Assembly (NCBI RefSeq): GCF_900112365.1
Contig: NZ_FOLQ01000012.1
Location: 1 to 50,681 of the forward strand
Length of the DNA: 50,681 nt
Source: Spirosoma endophyticum
GTDB taxonomy: Bacteria; Bacteroidota; Bacteroidia; Cytophagales; Spirosomataceae
Direction of reading: 5' to 3'
In this document: positions 41,909-50,125 of the stretch, piece after piece
Layout: every line of letters begins with the position of its first letter
Position numbering within the stretch: position 1 is the stretch's first letter
The notes under the pieces: model-generated
Databases searched by the model: none
Seen by the model: only the letters and a program-made list of their open reading frames with translations
What the model was told of the DNA's origin: nothing
Position numbers and translations under genes: made by a program

Positions 41909-43528
41909 ATGGTTGACTTGAGGAACGATTTGAACGCCATCCGAATTCCCGTTTTAGTGATCGGTGGAGGTATTACTGGCCTTTCAGCGGCTTTATTTTT
42001 GCAACAACAAGGTATTCCCTTTCTGTTGGTCGAGCGGCATCGCACCACGGCCATTCAGCCCAAATCACGCACCATCGATGTCAGGGCCATGGAACTGTTT
42101 CGGGAGTTGGGCTTGAGCCATACGCTGCGCGATGCGGGAAAAGCGATGGCTCAAGCCTGGGGTATTTTACAGGGGACCACTTTAGTCGATGCCTTAAATA
42201 ACCGGGCCTCAGCCGCAAAAGCGCCCCCGGGCGGGCTGGGTGGGCTAGCTCAGCTGCAGCCTTGGGCGGCAGGTTCGCCTGAATCCATCTGCCGCTGTAC
42301 TCAGGACATTAGTGAGGCGGTCTTGTTTGAGACTGCCATTCAGCGAGGGGGTGATCTACGGTTTAATCATGAGCTGATCCGCTTTACCCAAACGGATCAG
42401 CATGTACTGGCGGTGATCCGTAACCGAGAGAATGACCAGGACTTGCCCGTAGTTGCCGACTATCTGGTTGCCGCTGATGGCGCAAACAGTCTGGTTAGGA
42501 CGACACTTCATGCCTCCCTTACAGGGGCTGGCACGATCGCCAACTTCCTCAACATCTACTTTGAGGCCGATCTGGCCGACTTGGTGAAGGGTAGAGAATT
42601 CAGTCAATTTCTGGTACGAGAGCCCGAGATAACCGGCTTTTTATTATCGATTAACAATAGTACCCGATGGGCTTTTCACTCAAAGTTTCATCCTGAACTA
42701 GGCGAAGGGGTAAGCCATTATCCCGAAGCAAGACTTGTTGCCCTACTGAAGCGGCTGATTGGCTTACCGGATCTATCCATTCGCATTTTGAGCGTGCTGC
42801 CCTGGCCTTTAGCGGTACGCGTGGCGGAGGAAATGCAATTCGGACGCATTTTCCTGGCTGGCGATGCTGCCCATACGATGACCCCCTACGCCGGCAAGGG
42901 TGCCAATGCGGGGGTACAGGATGTGCACAACCTGGCCTGGAAGCTAAGGGCCGTCCTGCTGGATGGGGGGGATAAGCGACTCTTAACCACTTATCAAACT
43001 GAGCGACAGTCGGTTGGGGCCTTCTATGCCCGGTTGTCAGGTGAGATGGCCGCCCCTGACGGCCTCGTCGATGAGCAGAAGATGGTAGGCCAAGTGGCAA
43101 ACCTGCTTGGCTTGCCTAATTACGTTTATACCAGTGAGGCTATTAGCGGGAAGCCAGTTGCTGATCAAGACGTACCTTACTTTACGGGTCAGCCGGGCAC
43201 CCGGCTACCGCATCAATGGTTGGACGAGACCAAGCAGCAATCGACTTTGGACTGGATACAGGGCCGGTTTATTCTGGTGGTCAGCGGCCCCTTGAGCACC
43301 TGGGACGCAATCACCGCGCAATGCACGCGTGAGACGGGCCTACTTTTGCCGGTCTATAGCTTTGCCGATGAACAAGAAATGCACAGTTGGCAGACGCTGA
43401 CCTCGACCATTACTGGGGATGCGTTACTGGTAAGACCCGACGGCTTTGTAGGCGCCCGCTTATCGTCAGCTTTGTCAATCGCTGAAATAGTCCAACTCCT
43501 GCAAAAACTAGGGGCAGTAAGCGAGTAG
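41909..43528 (+). CDS. FAD-dependent monooxygenase (PheA/TfdB-like)
   Basis: A flavin hydroxylase of 539 aa. Rossmann motif VIGGGITGLSAALFL (about 17-31), a family RTIDVRAMELFRELGL segment, DG motif VAADGANSLVR, and GD motif FLAGDAAHTMTPYAGKGANAGVQDVHNLAWKL. The C-terminal thioredoxin-like region of phenol-hydroxylase relatives is present (GRFILVVSGPLSTWDAI ... ALLVRPDGFVGARL). It likely hydroxylates an aromatic or polyketide-type substrate using NAD(P)H. An ATG at 41843 would add a Pro/His-rich 22-residue leader, but the exact -7 box at 41871 supports 41909. It is divergent from the AraC regulator. Confidence 0.9.
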   Translation: MVDLRNDLNAIRIPVLVIGGGITGLSAALFLQQQGIPFLLVERHRTTAIQPKSRTIDVRAMELFRELGLSHTLRDAGKAMAQAWGILQGTTLVDALNNRASAAKAPPGGLGGLAQLQPWAAGSPESICRCTQDISEAVLFETAIQRGGDLRFNHELIRFTQTDQHVLAVIRNRENDQDLPVVADYLVAADGANSLVRTTLHASLTGAGTIANFLNIYFEADLADLVKGREFSQFLVREPEITGFLLSINNSTRWAFHSKFHPELGEGVSHYPEARLVALLKRLIGLPDLSIRILSVLPWPLAVRVAEEMQFGRIFLAGDAAHTMTPYAGKGANAGVQDVHNLAWKLRAVLLDGGDKRLLTTYQTERQSVGAFYARLSGEMAAPDGLVDEQKMVGQVANLLGLPNYVYTSEAISGKPVADQDVPYFTGQPGTRLPHQWLDETKQQSTLDWIQGRFILVVSGPLSTWDAITAQCTRETGLLLPVYSFADEQEMHSWQTLTSTITGDALLVRPDGFVGARLSSALSIAEIVQLLQKLGAVSE

Positions 43529-43867
43529 ACTCACTATATCATTAAACGCTCCAAAATGAGATGGGGGAGTATCTATAATTCGGGCATTTTCTGAGCTATT
43601 TTCGTGGTCTACAGTACAACAATTTGCTCGCTTGTCTAAATTATCTCTCCCGTGAAATTGTAAATTATATTTTTGACTAGACATTAAGTTAAGCATGGTC
43701 TAACTTATTGAACCGCCCGGCGGACCGGCATGAAAACCAGAAGTACGACCGCATGGGCGGCCCCGGATGAATTTAACCGCGCCGGCGGACCGGTCGAGTT
43801 ACCACAGGCTAAAATCTCCCTAAAATTTTCCAACAGAATGACTTCATAAATCCGTCCAAAAATGGGT
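43529..43867. other. Intergenic region: repeat copy K and GC-rich direct repeat
   Basis: About 340 bases between convergent genes. Copy K is at 43530-43597. Two GC-rich units AACCGCcCGGCGGACCGG (43711-43728 and 43775-43793) lie 64 bases apart. No gene is supported. Confidence 0.5.
43530..43597 (+). repeat. Dispersed four-box repeat, copy K
   Basis: GACTCA, AAACGCTCC (43543-43551), ATGAGATG, AGTATCTATAATT and CGGGCATTTTCTGAG. The spacer between boxes 3 and 4 is short. Confidence 0.7.
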
Positions 43868-44518
43868 CTAGCGGGGCTTTACCTGGTTGATCCGTTTAAG
43901 CTGCTCGGAATCGCTACAGGCCATAAGTTGTTTGACTAATTCAGTATCCCAGACTCGGAACTGGCCAGTTGTCTGCTTTGAACAGGCTGGGTCATAAGCG
44001 ATTCGGTAAGTAATAGTAGCTAGCAACGAGCCGCTGCTCCACTCCATTGTACGAACCACATCCAGTTGGCTATCGCAGTTACTATTGTTCGATTGGCTAT
44101 TAGTAAATGGCTGACCATATTTTCCCATTAAAGCCCGTTCTAGAGCGGCTGAGTAATCGCACTGGAAACTAACCAGCACGTTGTTGTAGAAAGACAATAC
44201 TACGTTAGTCAATGAGATATTATCCAGCAGATACTTATTGAGCAATAGGATCTTAGCCACTGGACAGTACGTGCCATACGGGTCAGAGCTGGTCAGCGAT
44301 TCGTTGTCTTTGAGTAGCTCATAAACCGTAAAATCACCCGACTGGACTTGTCTCAAGCTGATAATTTTATGTAGGCTGTCACTGGATTCGCTTAATAAAT
44401 CGTAGAGGATGGTTGACGGAGTTTTACCAATTTTGAAACGGCCAATACCGGCATGTATCGATTGACCACCGCATGTGGTGGCCGCCAAAAGCAAGAAGCA
44501 AACCAATTTTATAGGCAT
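43868..44518 (-). CDS. Small secreted protein of unknown function
   Basis: A 216-aa protein. The ATG at 44518 gives a signal peptide (MPIKLVCFLLLAATTCGGQS); an ATG at 44542 would add eight residues and abut the regulator's stop. The mature part begins with GIGRFKIGKTPSTILYDLL, a pattern seen in Bacteroidota secreted proteins with a short 'GxFxIGxT' repeat, and contains several Cys. No enzyme motif was recognised. It follows the LytTR regulator by 24 bases on the same strand, so it is probably the third gene of the kinase/regulator operon. Confidence 0.65.
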   Translation of the reverse strand: MPIKLVCFLLLAATTCGGQSIHAGIGRFKIGKTPSTILYDLLSESSDSLHKIISLRQVQSGDFTVYELLKDNESLTSSDPYGTYCPVAKILLLNKYLLDNISLTNVVLSFYNNVLVSFQCDYSAALERALMGKYGQPFTNSQSNNSNCDSQLDVVRTMEWSSGSLLATITYRIAYDPACSKQTTGQFRVWDTELVKQLMACSDSEQLKRINQVKPR

Positions 44519-44542
44519 GGCATCGACTGTATTTAATAGCAT

Positions 44543-45274
44543 TTAATACGTTAATCCTTTGATCTTATCCATGTAGGACCGACTTACCCGTACCACATCC
44601 CCGTTTTGCATAATCACGTCGTAACTGGAGGGGTACTTCTGAATTTCCTGAACGTAATGAAGGTTAATCATGTCGGACCGATGGACCCGTAGAAACTGCT
44701 GGGGGTTCAGCCGCGTCTCTAGAGCACTAATCCCGTAATTGCTTAAATGGCGGCCAGTCGTCGTCACCAGGGTGGCATAGTCGCCTTCCGCTTCGATGCG
44801 TAAAATACTCGATACGGCTACCGTGATGAGCCGGTTACCAGTCTGTACCAGGATTTTTTCGGGGAAGGTAGCCGTTGTCAGTAAACTTTCCGCTAGGGGT
44901 TGAAGCTTCTGCAGGTTTCCCATCCGGGAGTTCGTTACGCGCAGGATGGCCTGCGCAAAACGCGCCCGGGTGTAGGGCTTGAGCAAATAATCCACCGCGT
45001 GCACCTCAAAGGCCTGCAAGGCATACTGATCGTAGGCCGTTGAGAAGATAATCTGAGGAATCTCATCCAGGTATTTGAGCACGTCGAAACCCGACAGACC
45101 CGGCATTTGGACGTCAAGAAAGATCAGATCCGGTCGGAACTCATTGATAAGCTGTACCGCGTCCACCCCATTGTTGGCTTCACCCACCACGATTAGATTC
45201 GGGTATAGCTCCAAATACTCCCGGATCAGCGTACGGCCTGCGGCTTCATCATCAATAAGGATCACTTTCTGCAT
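44543..45274 (-). CDS. LytTR-family response regulator
   Basis: A 243-aa regulator. Receiver: IDDEAAGR, phospho-acceptor Asp54 in LIFLDVQMPG, Lys in DYLLKPYTRARF. The LytTR domain covers about residues 140-240 (ILVQTGNRLITVAVSSILRIEAEGDYATLVTTTGRHL ... FLRVHRSDMINLHYVQEIQKY). It lies five bases after the kinase stop and is its partner. The pair is divergent from an outer-membrane receptor gene at 46574, a plausible target. No LytTR direct-repeat site was confirmed by eye. Confidence 0.93.
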   Translation of the reverse strand: MQKVILIDDEAAGRTLIREYLELYPNLIVVGEANNGVDAVQLINEFRPDLIFLDVQMPGLSGFDVLKYLDEIPQIIFSTAYDQYALQAFEVHAVDYLLKPYTRARFAQAILRVTNSRMGNLQKLQPLAESLLTTATFPEKILVQTGNRLITVAVSSILRIEAEGDYATLVTTTGRHLSNYGISALETRLNPQQFLRVHRSDMINLHYVQEIQKYPSSYDVIMQNGDVVRVSRSYMDKIKGLTY

Positions 45275-45279
45275 CGGCC

Positions 45280-46401
45280 TTAGGTGGTTAGTAGTACCGA
45301 TCTACCTTCCCTTGGACACTCGGCGCTAGGTGGTTCAATGAGGGGAATGTCAAACGCAATCTGGACGCCACGCGGTTGATTAACCGTTAGCTGCAACGTG
45401 CTCCCGTAGGTTTTGAAAAGCCGCATTCGGGTATTGGCTAGCCCAACGCCCTGACTATTCGCTTCCGATCCGCTCATGCCCACGCCCGTATCTAACACTT
45501 CCAGATGAAGATGCTCCTGCCGACGCTCAATTCGAATGCAGACTTCCCCGCCTTCGATGAGCGGAGCAATACCGTGACGAACCGAATTTTCGACCAGTGG
45601 CTGCAGCAACATGGGGGGCATCAGATAATCTAATACCCCCGCTCCGACCTGAACCGTAACTTGTAATCGCTTCCCGAAACGCGCTTTTTCCAGGTGAAGG
45701 TATTTGCGCACAAACGCCAATTCATCCCGTACGGGCACTAAATCCCGCCGACTGGCCTGTAATTGGTACCGAAACAAATCGGCCAGCTCGGCCAGCAATT
45801 CCCGGGTGCGTTCCTGCGTGGGAGGCACCGAGGCACTGATCGTATTAAAGACATTGTAAAGAAAATGCGGATTTAGCTGGGCCTTCAACGCCGACAGTTC
45901 GCTTTGGAGCGCTAACTGACGCAGTTCCGCTTCCAGCATGTACTGGCGCTGCAGATCCCGGTGATAGGCATACGCGTGAAAAACACCGAACTGCACTAGG
46001 TAAAATAGTGCGCTGATGTACGTATCCCAGATTTGAGCATCGCCACGCAGGCGGCCAATCTTCAACGTGTCCGATATAGCGTAACATATCCCTTGCCAAA
46101 TCACCACGAACAATGGTAACAGCACAAAGTGTAAACTAACGCGTTTGATGAGCGGCCATCGTCGTAGTCGCACAAACAACAAGTACCAGATTGGAATGGT
46201 GAACGTAAGCTTGACGCCATAATCGACCAGGATGCGGGGGACACCGGTAATGAAATCAGCCAGCGCACTTTGTTTCGACCATATGCGTCCGCTAATAGTA
46301 ATGGCGCCGTCGTAGAGTAAAATGGAGACGCCGTACAAGACCGCTACCAGGACGATCTGACGATAGGTAATTCCCAGGTGGGTGATTCGATACCAATTCA
46401 T
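45280..46401 (-). CDS. LytS-type sensor histidine kinase
   Basis: A 373-aa membrane kinase with four hydrophobic segments in the first 145 residues, then a coiled stretch (RDLQRQYMLEAELRQLALQSELS). His_kinase motif LKAQLNPHFLYNVFNTI, with His179 as phospho-site. ATPase part: PMLLQPLVENSVRHGIAPL and DTGVGMSGSEANSQGVGLANTRMRL, an intact N-box and G-box. It has no periplasmic sensor domain. The regulator follows after five bases. Compared with the kinase at 25434, this one keeps a fuller ATP-binding G-box. Confidence 0.93.
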   Translation of the reverse strand: MNWYRITHLGITYRQIVLVAVLYGVSILLYDGAITISGRIWSKQSALADFITGVPRILVDYGVKLTFTIPIWYLLFVRLRRWPLIKRVSLHFVLLPLFVVIWQGICYAISDTLKIGRLRGDAQIWDTYISALFYLVQFGVFHAYAYHRDLQRQYMLEAELRQLALQSELSALKAQLNPHFLYNVFNTISASVPPTQERTRELLAELADLFRYQLQASRRDLVPVRDELAFVRKYLHLEKARFGKRLQVTVQVGAGVLDYLMPPMLLQPLVENSVRHGIAPLIEGGEVCIRIERRQEHLHLEVLDTGVGMSGSEANSQGVGLANTRMRLFKTYGSTLQLTVNQPRGVQIAFDIPLIEPPSAECPREGRSVLLTT

Positions 46402-46545
46402 ACCCCTAAATATATGTACATACCAGATTACCTCCCGCCCTTTTCCGACGAAAGGTCAAATGCGTCGATGAATGCTATGCCTAGCCGTTGGGCGATGGAT
46501 TCGACGCTTCACCGATTAGGGCTCCGACCCGATGTAGGCTCCTGC

Positions 46546-46553
46546 TACTTTTA
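46546..46553 (+). promoter_or_regulatory. -7-like box before the outer-membrane receptor gene
   Basis: TACTTTTA, one mismatch to TAnnTTTG, 21 bases before the ATG at 46574. Weak evidence. Confidence 0.3.
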
Positions 46554-46573
46554 ACCATCAACCATTCAAGTCC

Positions 46574-49003
46574 ATGATCAGAATTATAAGCATTTGCTGG
46601 CTGTTGAGCATCGGTACGGCCATGGCCCAAAAAGCCCTAATTCGTGGAACGGCGGTGAACGCTGCCGGACAACCGGTTCCGTTTGTCACAGCAACGCTTC
46701 ATTCGGCCGCGGATTCTTCACTCATCAAAGCCACCGTGGCCGACCAGGCAGGCATGTTCCAATTTACGAACCTGCCAGCAGCCTCCTATAAAGTCCATCT
46801 GACCGGCGTTGGCTACAACAACTGGATCTCCGACGCAACGATACTAGCACTTGACCAAACGAGTTTATTGCCGCCAGCCGTACTGACGGAAGCGTCTCAT
46901 TCGCTAAACGAGGTAAAGGTAAAGGCGACTCGCCCCCTGATTGATGTACAACCGGATAAAATCGTTCTTAACGTCGAGGGTAGCTTGACGGCGGCAGGCA
47001 GTTCGGCGTTAGAACTCATTCATAAAGCGCCTGGCGTACAGGTTGACCCATCCGACAATATTGTCCTACAGGGTAAGAATGGCGTTCGTATTTTTATTGA
47101 TGGCAAGCCCTCTCCGTTGGGTCCGGCCGATCTGATCGCGTACTTACGCTCGTTGCAGGCCACGGATATCGATGCTATTGAGATCATTACCCAGCCTTCC
47201 GCCCGTTTCGATGCACAAGGTAACGCCGGGATCTTGAACATCCGACTCAAAAAAAGACCGTCTTTGAGTGCCAACACGCGTGGTACGAACGGAACTGGTA
47301 CGCTTGGGTTTGCCCTGGGTGCCTATTATCCAAAATATAATGGATCCCTTTCGCTAAACCATCGAACGGCCAAGCTGGCTTTGTTTGCAAACTATAGCGA
47401 GCGAAATGCGCGCGATCGTTCTTTTTTGAGCCTATACCGCCAACAAAATGGCCAATATTTCGATCAGAAAAGCGAAACCACGGCGCGTACAGTGACGCAC
47501 ACAGCGCGGTTGGGCGCCGACTGGCTGCTAAGTTCACGCAGTACCTTGGGTTTGCTGCTGGATGGAACAATAAATGGAGGGGATTATCTGACTCAGGGAC
47601 GCACGCCCATTGGTACGCTGACTAAAGGCCCGGACAGTTTACTACTGGCTGATAATCAGAGTATAAGTAGCCGGGCAAATGGAAACGCGAATGTCAATTA
47701 TCGGTTTGTCGATACGTCTGGGCACGAACTGAGCCTTGATGCCGATCTAGGCCGGTTTCAGACGGGTGGCAATACTACGCAACCGAATCGTTACGTCCAG
47801 CCCACAACGGGTGAGGTATTATCCGAGCGAACCTACCGGATGGAAACGCGAACCGATATTACGCTCAGAACCTTTAAGGCAGATTATAGCCAACGATTTT
47901 GGGGTGGAAAACTGAACGCTGGCTTTAAATTATCGAGCGTTCAGACCGACAATCACTTTACCTTTTTCGACGTATTGCAGGGCATTAACCGGATTAATGT
48001 GAACCGCACCAACCAGTTTACCTACACCGAGACCATCCAGGCTGCCTACGTATCGCTGGAGAAAAGCTGGGGGAAGAAGTGGCAGGGACAGGCTGGCCTG
48101 CGGCTGGAGCGCACCCAATCCGATGGGCAGTTAGTCAGCTTTCAGCAGCAGGCCGACGCCCATGTGGTTCGGCAGTATGTCAACGCCTTTCCCAGCGCTG
48201 GGCTAACGTATAAATACAGTGCCAAAAACTCAATGTCGCTGACCTACAGCCGCCGTATTGACCGACCTACCTACCAAAGTCTTAACCCGTTTGAGTCGAA
48301 ACTGGATGAGCTGACCTACCAGAAAGGGAACGCGTTTCTTCGTCCGCAGTACACCAATACCGTTCAGCTTTCCCACACCTACGCGCAGAAACTAACTACC
48401 TCGCTCAGCTTCAGTGATACGCAGGATTTTTTTGTCCAGATTTCCGACACCACCGAAGGCAACCGCAGCTTTATGACTACGCGCAATCTGGCCAGTCAGC
48501 AGGTCATTTCGCTCAGCTTCAGTTACCCATTCACCATTGCCAAATGGTGGAGTGGATTTGCCAATGCCAGTGCTTACCGTTCGGCGAACCGGGCCAATTT
48601 TGGCGATGGCAAACAGATTGGCTTAACGGCCAACGTAGTTAGTTTGTATATGCAGCATACCTTAACCTTCTCACACGGATGGCGGCTGGAAGTCTCAGCT
48701 TTTTATACATCTCCATCGGTTTGGGGGGGCACCTATTTGAACAGACGCTACTGGGGTAGTACGATTGGTCTGCAGCGCAAAGTACTTGCCGAACGCGGTA
48801 GCTTAATCCTCACCGTATCCGATCCGTTTAACAGTCAGCAATGGCGGGGTGTTAGTCAGTTCGGCGGCCTGTACATTGAGGCGAGTGGCGGTTATGAAAG
48901 TCGCCAGGTGCGCGTTAATTTCACCTATAGTTTTGGGAGCACCCAGGTTAAAGGGGCACGTCAGCGCAAAACAAGTTCGGAAGAGGAAAGCAAGCGGTTG
49001 TGA
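46574..49003 (+). CDS. Outer-membrane beta-barrel receptor (TonB-dependent type)
   Basis: An 809-aa outer-membrane protein. Signal MIRIISICWLLSIGTAMAQ. Regulatory-like domain (about 22-100, IRGTAVNAAGQPVPFVTATLH ... AASYKVHLTGVGYNNW). Plug-like domain (IDVQPDKIVLNVEG ... SALELIHKAPGVQVD ... DIDAIEIITQPSARFDAQGNAGILNI). Barrel to the C-terminus (GGYESRQVRVNFTYSFGS), with a short polar tail after it. It belongs to the same family as the receptor at 13960, with the plug followed directly by the barrel and no SusD. It is divergent from the LytS/LytTR pair, which may sense its cargo (inference). Confidence 0.9.
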   Translation: MIRIISICWLLSIGTAMAQKALIRGTAVNAAGQPVPFVTATLHSAADSSLIKATVADQAGMFQFTNLPAASYKVHLTGVGYNNWISDATILALDQTSLLPPAVLTEASHSLNEVKVKATRPLIDVQPDKIVLNVEGSLTAAGSSALELIHKAPGVQVDPSDNIVLQGKNGVRIFIDGKPSPLGPADLIAYLRSLQATDIDAIEIITQPSARFDAQGNAGILNIRLKKRPSLSANTRGTNGTGTLGFALGAYYPKYNGSLSLNHRTAKLALFANYSERNARDRSFLSLYRQQNGQYFDQKSETTARTVTHTARLGADWLLSSRSTLGLLLDGTINGGDYLTQGRTPIGTLTKGPDSLLLADNQSISSRANGNANVNYRFVDTSGHELSLDADLGRFQTGGNTTQPNRYVQPTTGEVLSERTYRMETRTDITLRTFKADYSQRFWGGKLNAGFKLSSVQTDNHFTFFDVLQGINRINVNRTNQFTYTETIQAAYVSLEKSWGKKWQGQAGLRLERTQSDGQLVSFQQQADAHVVRQYVNAFPSAGLTYKYSAKNSMSLTYSRRIDRPTYQSLNPFESKLDELTYQKGNAFLRPQYTNTVQLSHTYAQKLTTSLSFSDTQDFFVQISDTTEGNRSFMTTRNLASQQVISLSFSYPFTIAKWWSGFANASAYRSANRANFGDGKQIGLTANVVSLYMQHTLTFSHGWRLEVSAFYTSPSVWGGTYLNRRYWGSTIGLQRKVLAERGSLILTVSDPFNSQQWRGVSQFGGLYIEASGGYESRQVRVNFTYSFGSTQVKGARQRKTSSEEESKRL

Positions 49004-49381
49004 AAACATGGTCCATTTAATTCGTATTCCATGGACAGTCACCAGGATCCGGCTTGAACATTTATCTGCGCACCAACCATTGCTATATGCGAGCGGTCTA
49101 GGGCCAATGCCCATAGTTAGGTAGTTGGACGCCTATTCATCTACATTTCTAGTTATTTCCTTCAAAAAGCTTAGACTACTAATTAACGAACCTATTGAGG
49201 TGAAATTAATTGGTTTATGGAATCATACCTCTTCTCTTAGAGAATTCTCATGAAAGGCTCCCACATGAGACGAAGAGCCGTACCTGTATTTGCGGCTATA
49301 CTCGGAGGGTATCAAACACGGATGGTTTACGATCGGTCAACTCCTGCCAGTCGCACACAGCTCACTCCCCTTCGACAAGCC
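49004..49381. other. Intergenic region with repeat copy L
   Basis: About 380 bases. It contains the left half of the dispersed repeat at 49246-49274. Short plus-strand frames overlapping the ends of both neighbours appear spurious. Confidence 0.4.
49246..49275 (+). repeat. Dispersed repeat, copy L (left half)
   Basis: TTCTCA, AAAGGCTCCC, ACATGAGACGA. Box 4 is not recognisable. Confidence 0.55.
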
Positions 49382-49831
49382 TTAGTCAAATTTCTGGCCT
49401 CTACGTAAGGTTAAAGAGATCTGCCCCGCATGATGTGCCGTGTGAAACAGCACATGACCCAACAGTCTGGTTCGGGAGACTGTTCCGAAGAAAGGCGTTT
49501 CAATTGAATCCTGCCAGGCATCCTCAGCAGTCGTCTCAATATAGGCTTCAAACAGGTGATACCCTTCTTCGACCAATCGCTTACTAAGTTCGGTATCCTG
49601 CCCTTGACCCGTATCGGTGTGACCCATGGTCGTATTTTGCACCTCTACAGGAAGACCAAAAAACAAGCCAAACAGATTCATCATTTCGCCCTTGTGCCGA
49701 TAGATAAAGCCAATCGAAGCTGTATCTGGATTGAGTCTAAGCGGGGCATTTTGGGGGGTAATCTGATCGAAGGCAAATGAACAAGTCGTCTGGTTTTGGG
49801 CTAACAGGTCAAGAAGAATTAGTTTTTGCAT
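49382..49831 (-). CDS. DinB-family protein
   Basis: A 149-aa protein of the DinB/YfiT four-helix-bundle superfamily. The first His is in FIYRHKGEMMNLFGLFFG, and the metal-binding pair is in GHVLFHTAHHAGQISLTLR; these are the expected metal ligands. Members act as metal-dependent thiol transferases or are DNA-damage induced with unknown activity. Length is normal. The ATG start at 49831 is clear. No functional partner is adjacent. Confidence 0.88.
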   Translation of the reverse strand: MQKLILLDLLAQNQTTCSFAFDQITPQNAPLRLNPDTASIGFIYRHKGEMMNLFGLFFGLPVEVQNTTMGHTDTGQGQDTELSKRLVEEGYHLFEAYIETTAEDAWQDSIETPFFGTVSRTRLLGHVLFHTAHHAGQISLTLRRGQKFD

Positions 49832-50051
49832 ACTGCGGTGTAGAGGTCGTGCATTTTTTTGTTAACCAGCGTAAATCTAGGAGTCTTTGGCGTACTGGAG
49901 GGAGTTCTATTACGACAAAATAAGGGGGTAATTTGCCCTCTATATCCTTAAGTTTACCGTATCTACGTACAGAAGTTGACAACTAGTAAAAAAGCACTGT
50001 CTTAGGAAACCCTGGTATTAATAGCTGTCCAGTTGTCAGCCACCGAGGCTC

Positions 50052-50095
50052 AATTCGTAGCCTGCGTGGTGCTATTCACCAGGCGGCTACGAATT
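50052..50095. terminator. Stem-loop after the terminal membrane-protein gene
   Basis: AATTCGTAGCC (50052-50062) pairs with GGCTACGAATT (50085-50095), with further inner pairing GGTG/CACC. It lies about 30 bases beyond the stop of the minus-strand gene. No T-run, so the terminator role is likely but not certain. Confidence 0.55.
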
Positions 50096-50125
50096 AGGGC
50101 AAACAACCTAGACTGAGCCAAGGAA

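Noticed and set aside
42651..43100. Minus-strand 149-codon frame inside the second flavin monooxygenase
   Set aside because: His/Pro/Arg-rich translation typical of an antisense frame.
50018..50040. TTAATAGCTGTCCAGTTG, resembling the right end of the IS3-type element
   Set aside because: The match is short and lacks the TATGCTACT part; probably chance.
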